From an uncultured Bacteroidales bacterium (GTDB lineage Bacteria; Bacteroidota; Bacteroidia; Bacteroidales; Paludibacteraceae): DNA of 18,835 bases. Within the stretch, counting starts at the first letter, position 1. Each line of letters begins with the position of its first letter. The notes below the pieces were generated by a model. The model was not told where the DNA came from, ran no database searches, and was given only the letters and a program-made list of their open reading frames with translations. Location: positions 1-18,835 of the forward strand of contig CAIYTJ010000021.1 of assembly GCA_903929065.1 (NCBI GenBank), read 5' to 3'. A program made the translations under genes and the position numbers. Shown here piece by piece: positions 1 through 7,245 of the stretch.

Positions 1-2
1 AA

Positions 3-923
3 TCAATTATTCCGGAATTTAAAAAAGGAAATTATGATGCAGGAATGCTTGCCGGAATTCAGCGAATTGGATCAACTATCAAAAAAGAACCGGTACAGGC
101 AGAGACTCCAAAAAGCGCCATTGCCTGGAATGAAGTATTTCCAATTGCCATTGCATTCTATATCTTAATTGCGTTGTTTACATTTATTTGGGTCTCAAAT
201 TCAATACAAACCGTAAAAAAAGACACAAGGTTAACTATCAATATTGCCCGGTATAAGGCCATAAAAAGTCAAAAATCCGGAATTATTACTTTGGTAGCTA
301 TTCTGGCACCAATTATTGGTGTTGTTCTGATACTTTTCTTTTCAAATCCGGTTTATTTACTTTTACTATTGCCGGTTCCATTGGCGACTATTCCGGCAAA
401 TCTGTATGCAAAATTCATCGCATTCAAAATCAGACGCCAACCGATTCCTTGCAATGTGTGTGATGGAACCATGCATATTTTGTCAGAAAAGAAAGAAGAT
501 GCCCATTTAAAACTGGCACAACAATTCGAAGAAAAACTTCATGCAGTCGATTATGATGTTTTTGTTTGTAATAAATGTGCAAACGAGGCCATTTTTACAC
601 TTGATAAACCAAGCGCTTATTCCGAATGTCCGAAATGCGGTACGAAAGCATTTATTTTAAAAGATAAACGAATCGTTGTTTCACCAACTTACATTAGTGC
701 CGGAACTGAAAGAACGACTTATATTTGCAAATTCTGCGGATATGAAGAAAATGACAACCATAATATTCCAAGAATCACCCGTTCAGGTGGTTCATTTTTA
801 GGCGGAGCTGTGGTCGGCGGATTTTTCAGTGGTGGCGGTGGTTTCGGTGGTGGTGATGGTGGCGGAGGTGGAAGCTTTGGCGGTGGAATGTCAGGCGGTG
901 GCGGCGCTACCAGTGGTTGGTAA
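3..923 (+). CDS. TPM-domain membrane protein with zinc-ribbon motifs and Gly-rich tail (5' partial)
   Basis: The frame is open from the first bases of the window, and the first visible residues (IIPEFKKGNYDAG) match the end of a TPM (YgcG-type, formerly DUF477) domain, so the Met at 45 is internal and the true start lies upstream. Numbering from that Met: two hydrophobic stretches (about 31-51 and 80-125) are membrane segments, followed by four CxxC pairs (136/139, 175/178, 195/198, 228/231) that suggest two zinc-ribbon-like knuckles. The protein ends in a long Gly-rich tail with scattered Ser and Phe, finishing in SGW, as is usual for TPM proteins. TPM proteins are often encoded beside LemA, as here (59 bp gap). 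Their molecular role is poorly defined; links to membrane protein quality control and photosystem repair come from other organisms. The family call is firm, the function is not. Confidence 0.85.
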   Translation, partial: SIIPEFKKGNYDAGMLAGIQRIGSTIKKEPVQAETPKSAIAWNEVFPIAIAFYILIALFTFIWVSNSIQTVKKDTRLTINIARYKAIKSQKSGIITLVAILAPIIGVVLILFFSNPVYLLLLLPVPLATIPANLYAKFIAFKIRRQPIPCNVCDGTMHILSEKKEDAHLKLAQQFEEKLHAVDYDVFVCNKCANEAIFTLDKPSAYSECPKCGTKAFILKDKRIVVSPTYISAGTERTTYICKFCGYEENDNHNIPRITRSGGSFLGGAVVGGFFSGGGGFGGGDGGGGGSFGGGMSGGGGATSGW

Positions 924-982
924 ATTCAATAACCTGTTATTAGCAAACACATTATAATTAATAAATTTTAAAATTTATCCAA

Positions 983-1582
983 ATGAAGACAAACACAATT
1001 ATTTTAATTTCTGTAATTGCAGTTTTAGTAATTGCATTTTTTAGTGGAATTACTACTTTCAATAAATTAGTGACTGAAAGAGAAAATGTAAACAACCAGT
1101 GGGGAAACGTGCAAAGTCAATATCAACGCCGGTCTGACCTTATTCCGAATTTGGTTGAAACCGTAAAAGGGTATGCCACTCACGAAAAATCAACGTTGGA
1201 AAGTGTTATAGAAGCCCGTGCCAAAGCAACTCAGGTAAAATTTGATATCAAAGATATCAATTCATTAACACCCGAAAAGATGCAGCAATATCAGGCAGCT
1301 CAGGGAGCATTAAGTTCGGCTTTGGGGAAATTATTGATGATTAAAGAAAGTTATCCTGAACTGAAAGCCAACCAAAATTTTCTTGAACTTCAGGCCCAAT
1401 TGGAAGGAACTGAAAATCGAATTTCTGTTGAAAGAATGCGGTACAATGATGTTGTCAAAAATTACGATGTAATTATTCAACGTTTCCCTGCAGCAATGTT
1501 CGCCGGCATGTTCGGATTTGAAAAGAAACCTTATTTCGAAGCTGAAAAAGAAGCAGCAAAAGCTCCTGCAGTCAAATTTTAA
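983..1582 (+). CDS. lemA: LemA family protein
   Basis: This 199-residue protein has one N-terminal membrane helix (about residues 5-24) and then a helical body with the LemA hallmarks: a VTERENVNNQWGNVQSQYQR-like first helix, then RRSDLIPNLVETVKGYA, and later RMRYNDVVKNYD and the FPAAMFAGMFGFE stretch near the end. Length and layout are those of a complete LemA protein. The topology places a short N-terminus on one side of the inner membrane and the helical bundle on the other. It follows a TPM gene and is followed 13 bp later by an aldo/keto reductase, so the genes are probably co-transcribed. No Shine-Dalgarno sequence is visible before the ATG, which is normal for Bacteroidota. The biochemical function of LemA in bacteria is not established. 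Confidence 0.95.
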   Translation: MKTNTIILISVIAVLVIAFFSGITTFNKLVTERENVNNQWGNVQSQYQRRSDLIPNLVETVKGYATHEKSTLESVIEARAKATQVKFDIKDINSLTPEKMQQYQAAQGALSSALGKLLMIKESYPELKANQNFLELQAQLEGTENRISVERMRYNDVVKNYDVIIQRFPAAMFAGMFGFEKKPYFEAEKEAAKAPAVKF

Positions 1583-1595
1583 AAAATAAAATCTC

Positions 1596-2597
1596 ATGTC
1601 AAAGTCAAATTATATTCCAGCTGATGATCGTTATTCAAATTCAGTAGGCTACAATTATTGTGGAAAAAGCGGTTTAAAACTTCCCAAAATCTCGTTGGGT
1701 TTATGGCATAATTTCGGCGATGTTGATGATACCGACGAAGCGTTGAAAATGATTCAGTTTGCTTTCGATCATGGGATTACGCACTTCGATTTAGCTAACA
1801 ATTACGGAACCCCGGCCGGCAGCGCAGAAACCAATTTTGGAAAAATCCTGAAAAGTAATTTTTCATCCTATCGTGACGAAATGATTATCAGCACCAAAGC
1901 CGGTCATGAAATGTGGCCTGGCCCTTATGGCGATGCGGGTTCGCGTAAATATCTGATTGCCAGTCTGAATCAAAGTTTACAACGAATGCAATTGGATTAT
2001 GTGGATATTTTTTATTCGCATCGATACGATTCGGAAACTCCGCTTGAAGAAACTATGGGTGCACTTTCGGATATGGTAAAACAGGGAAAAGCGCTTTATG
2101 TCGGCATATCAAAATATCCAACCGATAAAGCTCGGGAAGCATACCGTATTTTGCGTGAAAATGGAACTCCATGTCTTATAAATCAGGATCGTTATAATAT
2201 CTTCACACGGCACATTGAACAGGAAGTTTTGCCTTTGGCTGAAGAAAATGGTGTTGGATTTATTGCTTTTTCACCGTTGGCACAAGGCATGTTGAGCGAT
2301 AAGTATTTGAATGGAATTCCTGAGAATTCGCGTGCAGCGCACAGTTATGGATTTTTGCAGAAAAGTCAATTAACGCCGGAAGTTATTGAAAAAATTTCGA
2401 AACTGAACGAAATGGCCATTCAACGCGGACAAACGCTGGCGCAAATGGCATTGGCATGGTGTTTACACAAACAAAGTGTAAATTCCGTTATTGTTGGAAC
2501 CAGCTCTGTGAAACAATTACAGGACAATATTGACGCACTTAAAAACTTAAATTTCACAGACGATGAACTGTGGAAAATTGGCGAATTAGGTGCATAA
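1596..2597 (+). CDS. Aldo/keto reductase, YghZ (L-glyceraldehyde 3-phosphate reductase) type
   Basis: A complete 333-residue NADPH-dependent aldo/keto reductase. The catalytic tetrad is visible: Asp65 and Tyr70 (in THFDLANNYG), Lys101 (STKAG) and His142 (FYSHRYD). The stretches YCGKSGLKLP, SLGLWHNFGD, MWPGPYG and SPLAQGML closely resemble E. coli YghZ (AKR14 family), and a C-terminal GTSSVKQLQDN segment fits the cofactor phosphate-binding region. YghZ reduces L-glyceraldehyde 3-phosphate and methylglyoxal, so a role in detoxifying reactive carbonyls is likely; the exact substrate here is inference. It starts 13 bp after lemA and ends 9 bp before the lipoprotein gene, suggesting one operon, although no functional link with LemA or TPM proteins is known to me. 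Confidence 0.93.
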   Translation: MSKSNYIPADDRYSNSVGYNYCGKSGLKLPKISLGLWHNFGDVDDTDEALKMIQFAFDHGITHFDLANNYGTPAGSAETNFGKILKSNFSSYRDEMIISTKAGHEMWPGPYGDAGSRKYLIASLNQSLQRMQLDYVDIFYSHRYDSETPLEETMGALSDMVKQGKALYVGISKYPTDKAREAYRILRENGTPCLINQDRYNIFTRHIEQEVLPLAEENGVGFIAFSPLAQGMLSDKYLNGIPENSRAAHSYGFLQKSQLTPEVIEKISKLNEMAIQRGQTLAQMALAWCLHKQSVNSVIVGTSSVKQLQDNIDALKNLNFTDDELWKIGELGA

Positions 2598-2606
2598 ACT
2601 GCCGAG

Positions 2607-3089
2607 ATGAAACGGATATTGAAATATTTTTTGTGTTTTGTGTTAATCAACTTGTCAATTACAAGTTGCAATGACAATTATGTTTCATCTATTCCGGATT
2701 ATCCTGTTTATCTGGAACTCAATCTCACAACAACTTATCCTATTTTCCGCAATTCCTTCAATAAAAGTCTGACTTTTCTAAAACCGATAACTATAATGGA
2801 TAGAATCGGTTACGGTGGTATTTTGGTTTATACCGGTTTTGATGGAGAATATTATGCCTTCGATATGAGTTGCCCTTACGAACATAAATCTACCATAAGA
2901 GTTTATCCAAATGAACTGGGTCAGGTAGTTTGTGAAGGTTGTGGAACCGTTTTCGACATTGGTTATGGCGTTGGAAATCCAAGTTCCAGAAAAAGATTAA
3001 ATCTTCCGGATACAATTCCGCTGGCAAAAGAAGTTCTTAAACGTTACAAAACTAATCTTTCGGGCGATATTCTATATATAACACGTTGA
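2607..3089 (+). CDS. Lipoprotein with degenerate Rieske-like domain
   Basis: A 160-residue protein with a lipoprotein signal peptide: basic start, hydrophobic core and lipobox ITSC with Cys21 as the lipidated residue. The second half has a Rieske-like layout: a first box C89-P-Y-E-H93, then a short strand region and a second box C109-E-G-C112-G-T-V-F. A true Rieske protein has CxH and CxxH; here the His of the first box is shifted to the fourth position after Cys and the His of the second box is Cys. Bacteroidota contain many such small lipoproteins, often annotated as Rieske proteins or as hypothetical. Whether it binds a 2Fe-2S cluster, zinc or nothing cannot be told from the sequence. It is the last gene of the operon, and its stop is only 3 bp from the stop of the convergent glycosyltransferase. 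Confidence 0.75.
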   Translation: MKRILKYFLCFVLINLSITSCNDNYVSSIPDYPVYLELNLTTTYPIFRNSFNKSLTFLKPITIMDRIGYGGILVYTGFDGEYYAFDMSCPYEHKSTIRVYPNELGQVVCEGCGTVFDIGYGVGNPSSRKRLNLPDTIPLAKEVLKRYKTNLSGDILYITR

Positions 3090-3092
3090 TTT

Positions 3093-4187
3093 TTACTTCC
3101 ACTTTATCGGTTTTCTTACCAATGCTGTCACCGCAACTGAAACGATATAAAAAGGATAAACAATAGAAAGTAACAATGCATACATCCAAATATCTTCCAA
3201 TTGAAAGAACCGGCGAACCAGATACAGAAAACGAACATCTAGGGCAAATTTAAACACAAATAAGGCCAGATAGGCAAAAATATAAAGCCAGTTAAATGCT
3301 GACATTACAAGAAAAACAAGTGTCAACAAGCTGATTGAAAACACAATACAAGCAGTCGCGATAATTTGCCAATCGGTATATGCATTTGATTTTCCAGCCC
3401 ATCTCCGCCGCTGTTTTAAAAATTCATGAAGTGTTTTTGAAGGTTTTGTTTTAATAAAAGCTGCTTCCGATTTTATAAATCTGATAATACCTTTTCTTTT
3501 TTTTATACTTTCAAGTAAAAAGATGTCATCTCCCGACTGCTGTTCGAAATGCAAATCTTCCTGACACTCCAACCAAACACTTTTTCTGAATGCCAGGTTT
3601 GCTCCATTACATAAAATTGGCATTCCAACACCTGCAGAACCAGCTGCTGCACCAACCAAGCTGACGAATTCAAGTGCCTGCAACCTTGAAAAAACGGTAA
3701 AACCATCCGAAACTCCAACCGGACAGATTACTAGATCACTCGGGTATTTTTTTTGAAAAGTGAATATTGATTCCAACCAATGATAGGAAGGCATACAGTC
3801 TGCATCTGTTGTAATTATGAATTCCGATTTTGCTTGAAGAATTCCTTCCTTTAGTGCATTCTTTTTTCCAAATCCAACTGCATCAATGAGTTTTAATTTT
3901 GGAAAATTCTCCTGGGTAGATTTTATTATTTTTCTTGTAGTATCAGTGGAATGATCATTGACCAAAATTAATTCAAAGTTTTGATAACTTTGTTGAGCCA
4001 ATCCGGCAATTAATGGTAAAATTGTATCTTTTTCATTTCTACAGGCTACAACCACAGATACCATTGTGTCGAGAGCTTCAATTCCTTTTGGTTCGTATGA
4101 AAACACTTTTTTCCAACCGATATAAAAGATTGCAATTGTGATAAAGTATAAAATACAAATTACTAATGCTATGATTATAAGAAACAT
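3093..4187 (-). CDS. Family 2 glycosyltransferase, membrane-anchored
   Basis: A complete 364-residue processive-type GT2. Residues 3-24 form an N-terminal membrane helix; the GT-A domain begins with MVSVVVACRNE (about 42-52), has Asp78 in LVNDHSTD, the metal-binding DAD at 128-130, GDD at 219-221 as the acceptor/catalytic-base region, and QRRRW at 259-263, the signature that binds the growing chain in cellulose- and hyaluronan-synthase relatives. Two or three further membrane helices follow (about 275-355). It would use a nucleotide-sugar donor at the inner membrane to build a surface glycan or glycolipid; the sugar and acceptor are unknown. It lies 48 bp after the Omp85-type gene on the same strand and is probably transcribed with it. 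Its 3' end converges with the lipoprotein gene with no room for a separate terminator. Confidence 0.92.
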   Translation of the reverse strand: MFLIIIALVICILYFITIAIFYIGWKKVFSYEPKGIEALDTMVSVVVACRNEKDTILPLIAGLAQQSYQNFELILVNDHSTDTTRKIIKSTQENFPKLKLIDAVGFGKKNALKEGILQAKSEFIITTDADCMPSYHWLESIFTFQKKYPSDLVICPVGVSDGFTVFSRLQALEFVSLVGAAAGSAGVGMPILCNGANLAFRKSVWLECQEDLHFEQQSGDDIFLLESIKKRKGIIRFIKSEAAFIKTKPSKTLHEFLKQRRRWAGKSNAYTDWQIIATACIVFSISLLTLVFLVMSAFNWLYIFAYLALFVFKFALDVRFLYLVRRFFQLEDIWMYALLLSIVYPFYIVSVAVTALVRKPIKWK

Positions 4188-4235
4188 AAATCCTATTTTT
4201 AATAAACAAACAAACCTTTTAAACCAAAAGTAATT

Positions 4236-5507
4236 CTAAAATAAATAATTTAAACCAATATAAAAGCCGGTATTTCCATCTTGTTTTTCCAAAGCTTTTC
4301 CAAATTCAGCAGAAATTACAAAGTTTTCATTCCATCCAATTTTTAATCCGATACCTGCAGCCGAATGAAATTTTCCCGCTTCATAAGATTTAAAGTAAGT
4401 TGGATTTGCTGAAACTATTAATGGATTCATATCAATAGGTTTCAGAATGATTCCCGAATCAAAAAATACATTTGTTCCAAGATAGAAATTTTGTTTAAAC
4501 AAATCGAATCTCAAAAATTTATACCTGAATTCGAAATTTCCAAAAGCAACATCATCACCAATCACACGGTTTCTTAAAATTCCACGAACTGAACTTTTCC
4601 CGCCTAAACCCTGATTTGTCACTGCCACCAAATAACTTGTAATTAATAATGGTTGAGCATAATATGGAACATGTTCATTGCCAAGTGACATTTGATAATC
4701 AAGACGATAGGCGAAAGCTAAATCTTTTGCCAATGTGAAATACTGACGGTGAATAACTGCCAACTTAGTATGTGGAAAATCCTGATTCAGAAATTTTGGA
4801 GCACTTTGAATAACTGCTTCGGTAAAAATTCCTTTCATCGGGCAAGCCAATTGATCGCGCGAATCATACTTCAACCCAATTTTTAAATAATTTACACTTC
4901 CACCATGAACTTCGTTGGAATTTATCAAGCCCCAATCCTTATAGTATTTTTGAAACAATGACTCACCTGTATAAGGAAGCCCTAATTGCTTATTATTCAC
5001 AGTATCATTTGTAAAATGGTAATATGAATAACCTGCCACCCAACCAAATTTTGAATGGTTGAAATTTCCCTGAAAATCGGCTTTAGCACGAAACATATAT
5101 TGGGAATTCTTATACAGATACTTATTTGTTTTCTCTAAAACCGGATCATAAATACTTTGATATCCATTAAAACCGTAGAAATCCGAAATCGGATCTGTCA
5201 CATAAGTTACATCTAATGTCGTTCTTACTTTTGGAATGAGAAATTCTGAATCATAACGCATTCGCGCAATTACCCTGCCTTTTGTATAGGTGGATAGTTC
5301 CATATATAATGAATGATTATATTTTGGAAACTGCGACCCATCGCCGTAAAGATATAAATTCACCAGCGCACCGTACTGAAATCCTAAATCAGAATCATAC
5401 GAAACGGCAGGTAATGCGCCAAATCCAAATCCTTTCTTAACTTTTTGTTGTGAAAAAACGAATATCACAACAAGTGACAAACAAAATGCAAGTGTAGTTC
5501 TTTTCAT
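4236..5507 (-). CDS. Outer-membrane beta-barrel protein, Omp85/BamA-like without POTRA domains
   Basis: The protein has 423 residues from the ATG at 5507. It begins with a signal peptide (MKRTTLAFCLSLVVIFVFSQ), followed by GFGALPAVSYDSDLGFQYG, a segment typical of Bacteroidota barrels carrying a DUF5982-like N-terminus. Amphipathic strands fill the rest. Two Omp85 barrel signatures are visible: GLKYDSRD with the following PMKG (about 211-226) and SSVRG (305-309), the VRGF/Y loop-6 motif, followed by FGNFEFRYK. It ends in Phe, as expected of BAM substrates. There are no POTRA domains, so it is not BamA itself; the substrate or partner is unknown. A longer frame beginning at a TTG (5534) is rejected because that TTG is part of a promoter -7 box. 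The glycosyltransferase gene follows 48 bp downstream. Confidence 0.88.
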   Translation of the reverse strand: MKRTTLAFCLSLVVIFVFSQQKVKKGFGFGALPAVSYDSDLGFQYGALVNLYLYGDGSQFPKYNHSLYMELSTYTKGRVIARMRYDSEFLIPKVRTTLDVTYVTDPISDFYGFNGYQSIYDPVLEKTNKYLYKNSQYMFRAKADFQGNFNHSKFGWVAGYSYYHFTNDTVNNKQLGLPYTGESLFQKYYKDWGLINSNEVHGGSVNYLKIGLKYDSRDQLACPMKGIFTEAVIQSAPKFLNQDFPHTKLAVIHRQYFTLAKDLAFAYRLDYQMSLGNEHVPYYAQPLLITSYLVAVTNQGLGGKSSVRGILRNRVIGDDVAFGNFEFRYKFLRFDLFKQNFYLGTNVFFDSGIILKPIDMNPLIVSANPTYFKSYEAGKFHSAAGIGLKIGWNENFVISAEFGKALEKQDGNTGFYIGLNYLF

Positions 5508-5531
5508 ACTCCCGAATTTTAAAGATTTTGC

Positions 5532-5539
5532 CAAAGGTA
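5532..5539 (-). promoter_or_regulatory. -7 promoter element of the Omp85-type gene
   Basis: On the minus strand this reads TACCTTTG, an exact match to the Bacteroidota -7 consensus TAnnTTTG, 24 bases before the ATG at 5507. Transcription would begin around 5525. No good TTTG is seen at the -33 spacing; that region is occupied by the stem of the perR terminator. Confidence 0.65.
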
Positions 5540-5558
5540 TGAAAAAATGAAATAAAAA

Positions 5559-5586
5559 ATAAGCACATTAAAAAAAATGTGCTTAT
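5559..5586 (-). terminator. Intrinsic terminator of the perR-like gene
   Basis: A perfect 11-bp stem (ATAAGCACATT paired with AATGTGCTTAT) closes a 6-base loop. On the minus strand it is followed by a T-rich tract (TTTTTATTTCATTTTTT). It lies about 25 bp after the TGA that would end the read-through form of the PerR-like protein. Confidence 0.8.
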
Positions 5587-5610
5587 ATTAAAAGTATATT
5601 TTAAAATGAA

Positions 5611-5643
5611 TCAATTTCCCTGGCAAGAATTGCAAACTCCGAA
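5611..5643 (-). pseudogene. Orphaned C-terminus of the PerR-like protein after the amber codon
   Basis: Read in the same frame as perR, these bases encode FGVCNSCQGN and a TGA stop. Fur/PerR proteins normally end with G-[IV]-C-x-x-C, which forms half of the Cys4 structural zinc site. The segment ends about 25 bp before the perR terminator, so it lies inside the transcript. It is listed separately because standard annotation would leave it out. Confidence 0.7.
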
Positions 5644-6018
5644 CTACGAACTTTCAACTGCATGTATTTTAAATTTTTCATTAACAGGAAGTTGAAACAT
5701 TTCAGGTTTCAAATCAAAAATATCATAAACCTTGGCACAACCTTTACAGAAAAAATGGCCGTGTGCAGAAATATCCACATCGTATCGGGCATTCTTTTCA
5801 TCTATGGCAAGTACCTGAACAGCACCTTTTTCAACAAATAAATCCATCGTATTATAAACTGTTGTTTTTGACAATGTTGGCATCGTTGGACTCAGAGCCA
5901 TAAAGATTTCATCAATGGTAGGATGAATACGATTATTCAGCAAAAAATGCATTACAGCCGATCTTTGAACCGACGGTTTTATCGAAAACTGACGTAGATA
6001 TTGGTGTGATTCTAACAT
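5644..6018 (-). CDS. perR: PerR-type Fur family repressor, ended early by an amber codon
   Basis: The 124 residues give a Fur-family winged helix (about 1-80, with KTTVYNTMDLFVEKG as recognition helix) and the start of the dimer domain. The metal ligands of Bacillus subtilis PerR are present with identical spacing: His32, Asp80, His86, His88 and Asp99 (PerR His37, Asp85, His91, His93, Asp104), as is the first structural-zinc pair Cys91/Cys94. The frame stops at TAG (5644-5646), but the next codons in the same frame read FGVCNSCQGN and then TGA (5611-5613). That is the expected second CxxC and C-terminus of the family, with TAG where relatives often have Tyr. The gene is therefore truncated, recoded, or affected by a base-calling error; the intact form would have 135 residues. 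Role expected from the family: peroxide-sensing repressor of oxidative-stress genes. Confidence 0.8.
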   Translation of the reverse strand: MLESHQYLRQFSIKPSVQRSAVMHFLLNNRIHPTIDEIFMALSPTMPTLSKTTVYNTMDLFVEKGAVQVLAIDEKNARYDVDISAHGHFFCKGCAKVYDIFDLKPEMFQLPVNEKFKIHAVESS

Positions 6019-6055
6019 GGTTCGTTTGATTTGTAAATTGTTTTTAATTGAAATG

Positions 6056-6084
6056 ATTACAAAGATAATTTGTTTTATTGTAAT
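6056..6084. promoter_or_regulatory. Probable perR promoter and autoregulatory operator
   Basis: On the minus strand TATCTTTG (6060-6067) matches the -7 consensus TAnnTTTG, and ATTG at 6087-6090 stands 19 bp upstream where TTTG is expected at -33. Two inverted 7-mers, ATTACAA (6056-6062) and TTGTAAT (6078-6084), flank the core; the first overlaps the -7 box. This geometry fits repression by a Fur/PerR dimer, perhaps PerR itself. The operator role is inference. Confidence 0.5.
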
Positions 6085-6176
6085 AGCAATGAAATATCTT
6101 TATTTTTTTTGTAATAAATTATTGAATACCAAATGTCTATCGCATTGAATTATGAAATTACAAAAAATTCATTTAT

Positions 6177-6217
6177 AAAAATAGTCGCAACATATTTTTT
6201 ATGATGCGACTATTTTT
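6177..6217 (-). terminator. Intrinsic terminator of mdh
   Basis: A perfect 13-bp stem (AAAAATAGTCGCA with TGCGACTATTTTT) encloses a 15-base loop that can extend the stem by three more pairs. It lies 17 bp after the mdh stop on the minus strand and the far side is T-rich. The symmetrical A/T flanks could also stop plus-strand transcription. Confidence 0.8.
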
Positions 6218-6233
6218 AAAGCAGTTTTATAAA

Positions 6234-7175
6234 TTACAAAACATTGATTTCTTTCAAAACATTATTGGTTCCACGAACGGCTGCTGCGCTTTTCTCAAAT
6301 AATGCAATTTCTTCAGCATTCAGGTTGTAATCAATAATTTCTTCAATACCGTTTTTGCCGATTAATACCGGAACACCAATACAAATGTCGTTTTGTCCGT
6401 ATTCGCCTTCGAGTGAAACACAACATGGAATGACTTTCTTTTGATCATGAACAATTGCTTCAACTAAATAAGCTGCTGCAGCTCCAGGTGCATACCAGGC
6501 AGAGGTTCCAAGCAAACCAGTCAAAGTTGCACCACCTACCATTGTGTCGGCTACGACTTTTGCCAAGGTTTCTTTGTCTAAAATATCAGCAACAGGACGA
6601 CCTTTATATGAAGCGAAACGAGTCAATGGAATCATAGTGGTATCACCGTGACCACCGATAACCATTGCTTCGATTTCGGTCGGGTTTGCATTCAATGCTT
6701 TGCTCAGATAACATTTGAAACGGGAACTGTCTAATGTTCCGCCCATACCAATAATTTTGTTTTTTGGAAGACCTGTCGCTTTCAACGCCAGATAAGTCAT
6801 TGTGTCCATTGGATTACTTACCACCACAATGATTGCATTTGGAGAAAATTTCAAGATGTTTTCAGCAACGCTTTTTACAATTCCGGCATTAACTCCAATC
6901 AACTCTTCGCGAGTCATACCCGGTTTGCGTGGAATACCTGAAGTGATAACAACTACATCGGAATTTGCAGTTTGAGCATAATCGTTGGTGCAACCAACAA
7001 TTTTAGAATCGAAGCCTAATAAAGCGGCAGTTTGAAGCATGTCCAATGCTTTTCCTTCCGAAACGCCTTCTTTCACATCAAGCATTACAATTTCGTCGGA
7101 TACTTCATTGAATGCTAGCACATTTGCACAGGTGGCACCTACATTTCCGGCACCTACTACGGTTACTTTTGACAT
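6234..7175 (-). CDS. mdh: Malate dehydrogenase (NAD-dependent)
   Basis: A complete 313-residue lactate/malate dehydrogenase family enzyme that interconverts malate and oxaloacetate with NAD. The Rossmann motif GAGNVG is at 8-13 and Asp33, at the end of the second strand, indicates NAD rather than NADP. The substrate loop IPRKPGMTREE carries Arg83 and Arg89; Arg83 is the residue that marks malate over lactate specificity. Asn121 (VSNPMD), Arg152 (DSSRF) and the catalytic His176 (GGHGD) are all present. Size and sequence resemble the LDH-like MDH common in Bacteroidota. In anaerobic Bacteroidales this enzyme works in the reductive branch from oxaloacetate to succinate; its use here is inferred. 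It is divergent from pgk across a 280-bp intergenic region and has its own terminator. Confidence 0.97.
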   Translation of the reverse strand: MSKVTVVGAGNVGATCANVLAFNEVSDEIVMLDVKEGVSEGKALDMLQTAALLGFDSKIVGCTNDYAQTANSDVVVITSGIPRKPGMTREELIGVNAGIVKSVAENILKFSPNAIIVVVSNPMDTMTYLALKATGLPKNKIIGMGGTLDSSRFKCYLSKALNANPTEIEAMVIGGHGDTTMIPLTRFASYKGRPVADILDKETLAKVVADTMVGGATLTGLLGTSAWYAPGAAAAYLVEAIVHDQKKVIPCCVSLEGEYGQNDICIGVPVLIGKNGIEEIIDYNLNAEEIALFEKSAAAVRGTNNVLKEINVL

Positions 7176-7223
7176 AATAATTTTATTTTTTAATGTTTAC
7201 TTTTTGTTATCTGTTTCAAGCCG

Positions 7224-7231
7224 CAAAGATA
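7224..7231 (-). promoter_or_regulatory. -7 promoter element of mdh
   Basis: The minus strand reads TATCTTTG, matching TAnnTTTG, about 50 bp before the mdh ATG. There is no TTTG at the -33 position, which instead lies inside the perfect palindrome 7246-7267. Confidence 0.6.
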
Positions 7232-7245
7232 CAAACTAAAATCTG

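Noticed and set aside
45..47. ATG at 45 as start of the first gene
   Set aside because: The frame is open upstream and the residues before it match the end of a TPM domain, so the gene starts outside the window.
928..941. Small inverted repeat AATAAC-CT-GTTATT between the TPM gene and lemA
   Set aside because: The arms are only 6 bp and AT-rich, the loop is 2 bases and there is no T-tract; it is too weak to call a terminator or operator.
4236..5507. Omp85-type protein considered as BamA or TamA
   Set aside because: It has the barrel motifs but no POTRA domains between the signal peptide and the barrel, and it is too short for either.
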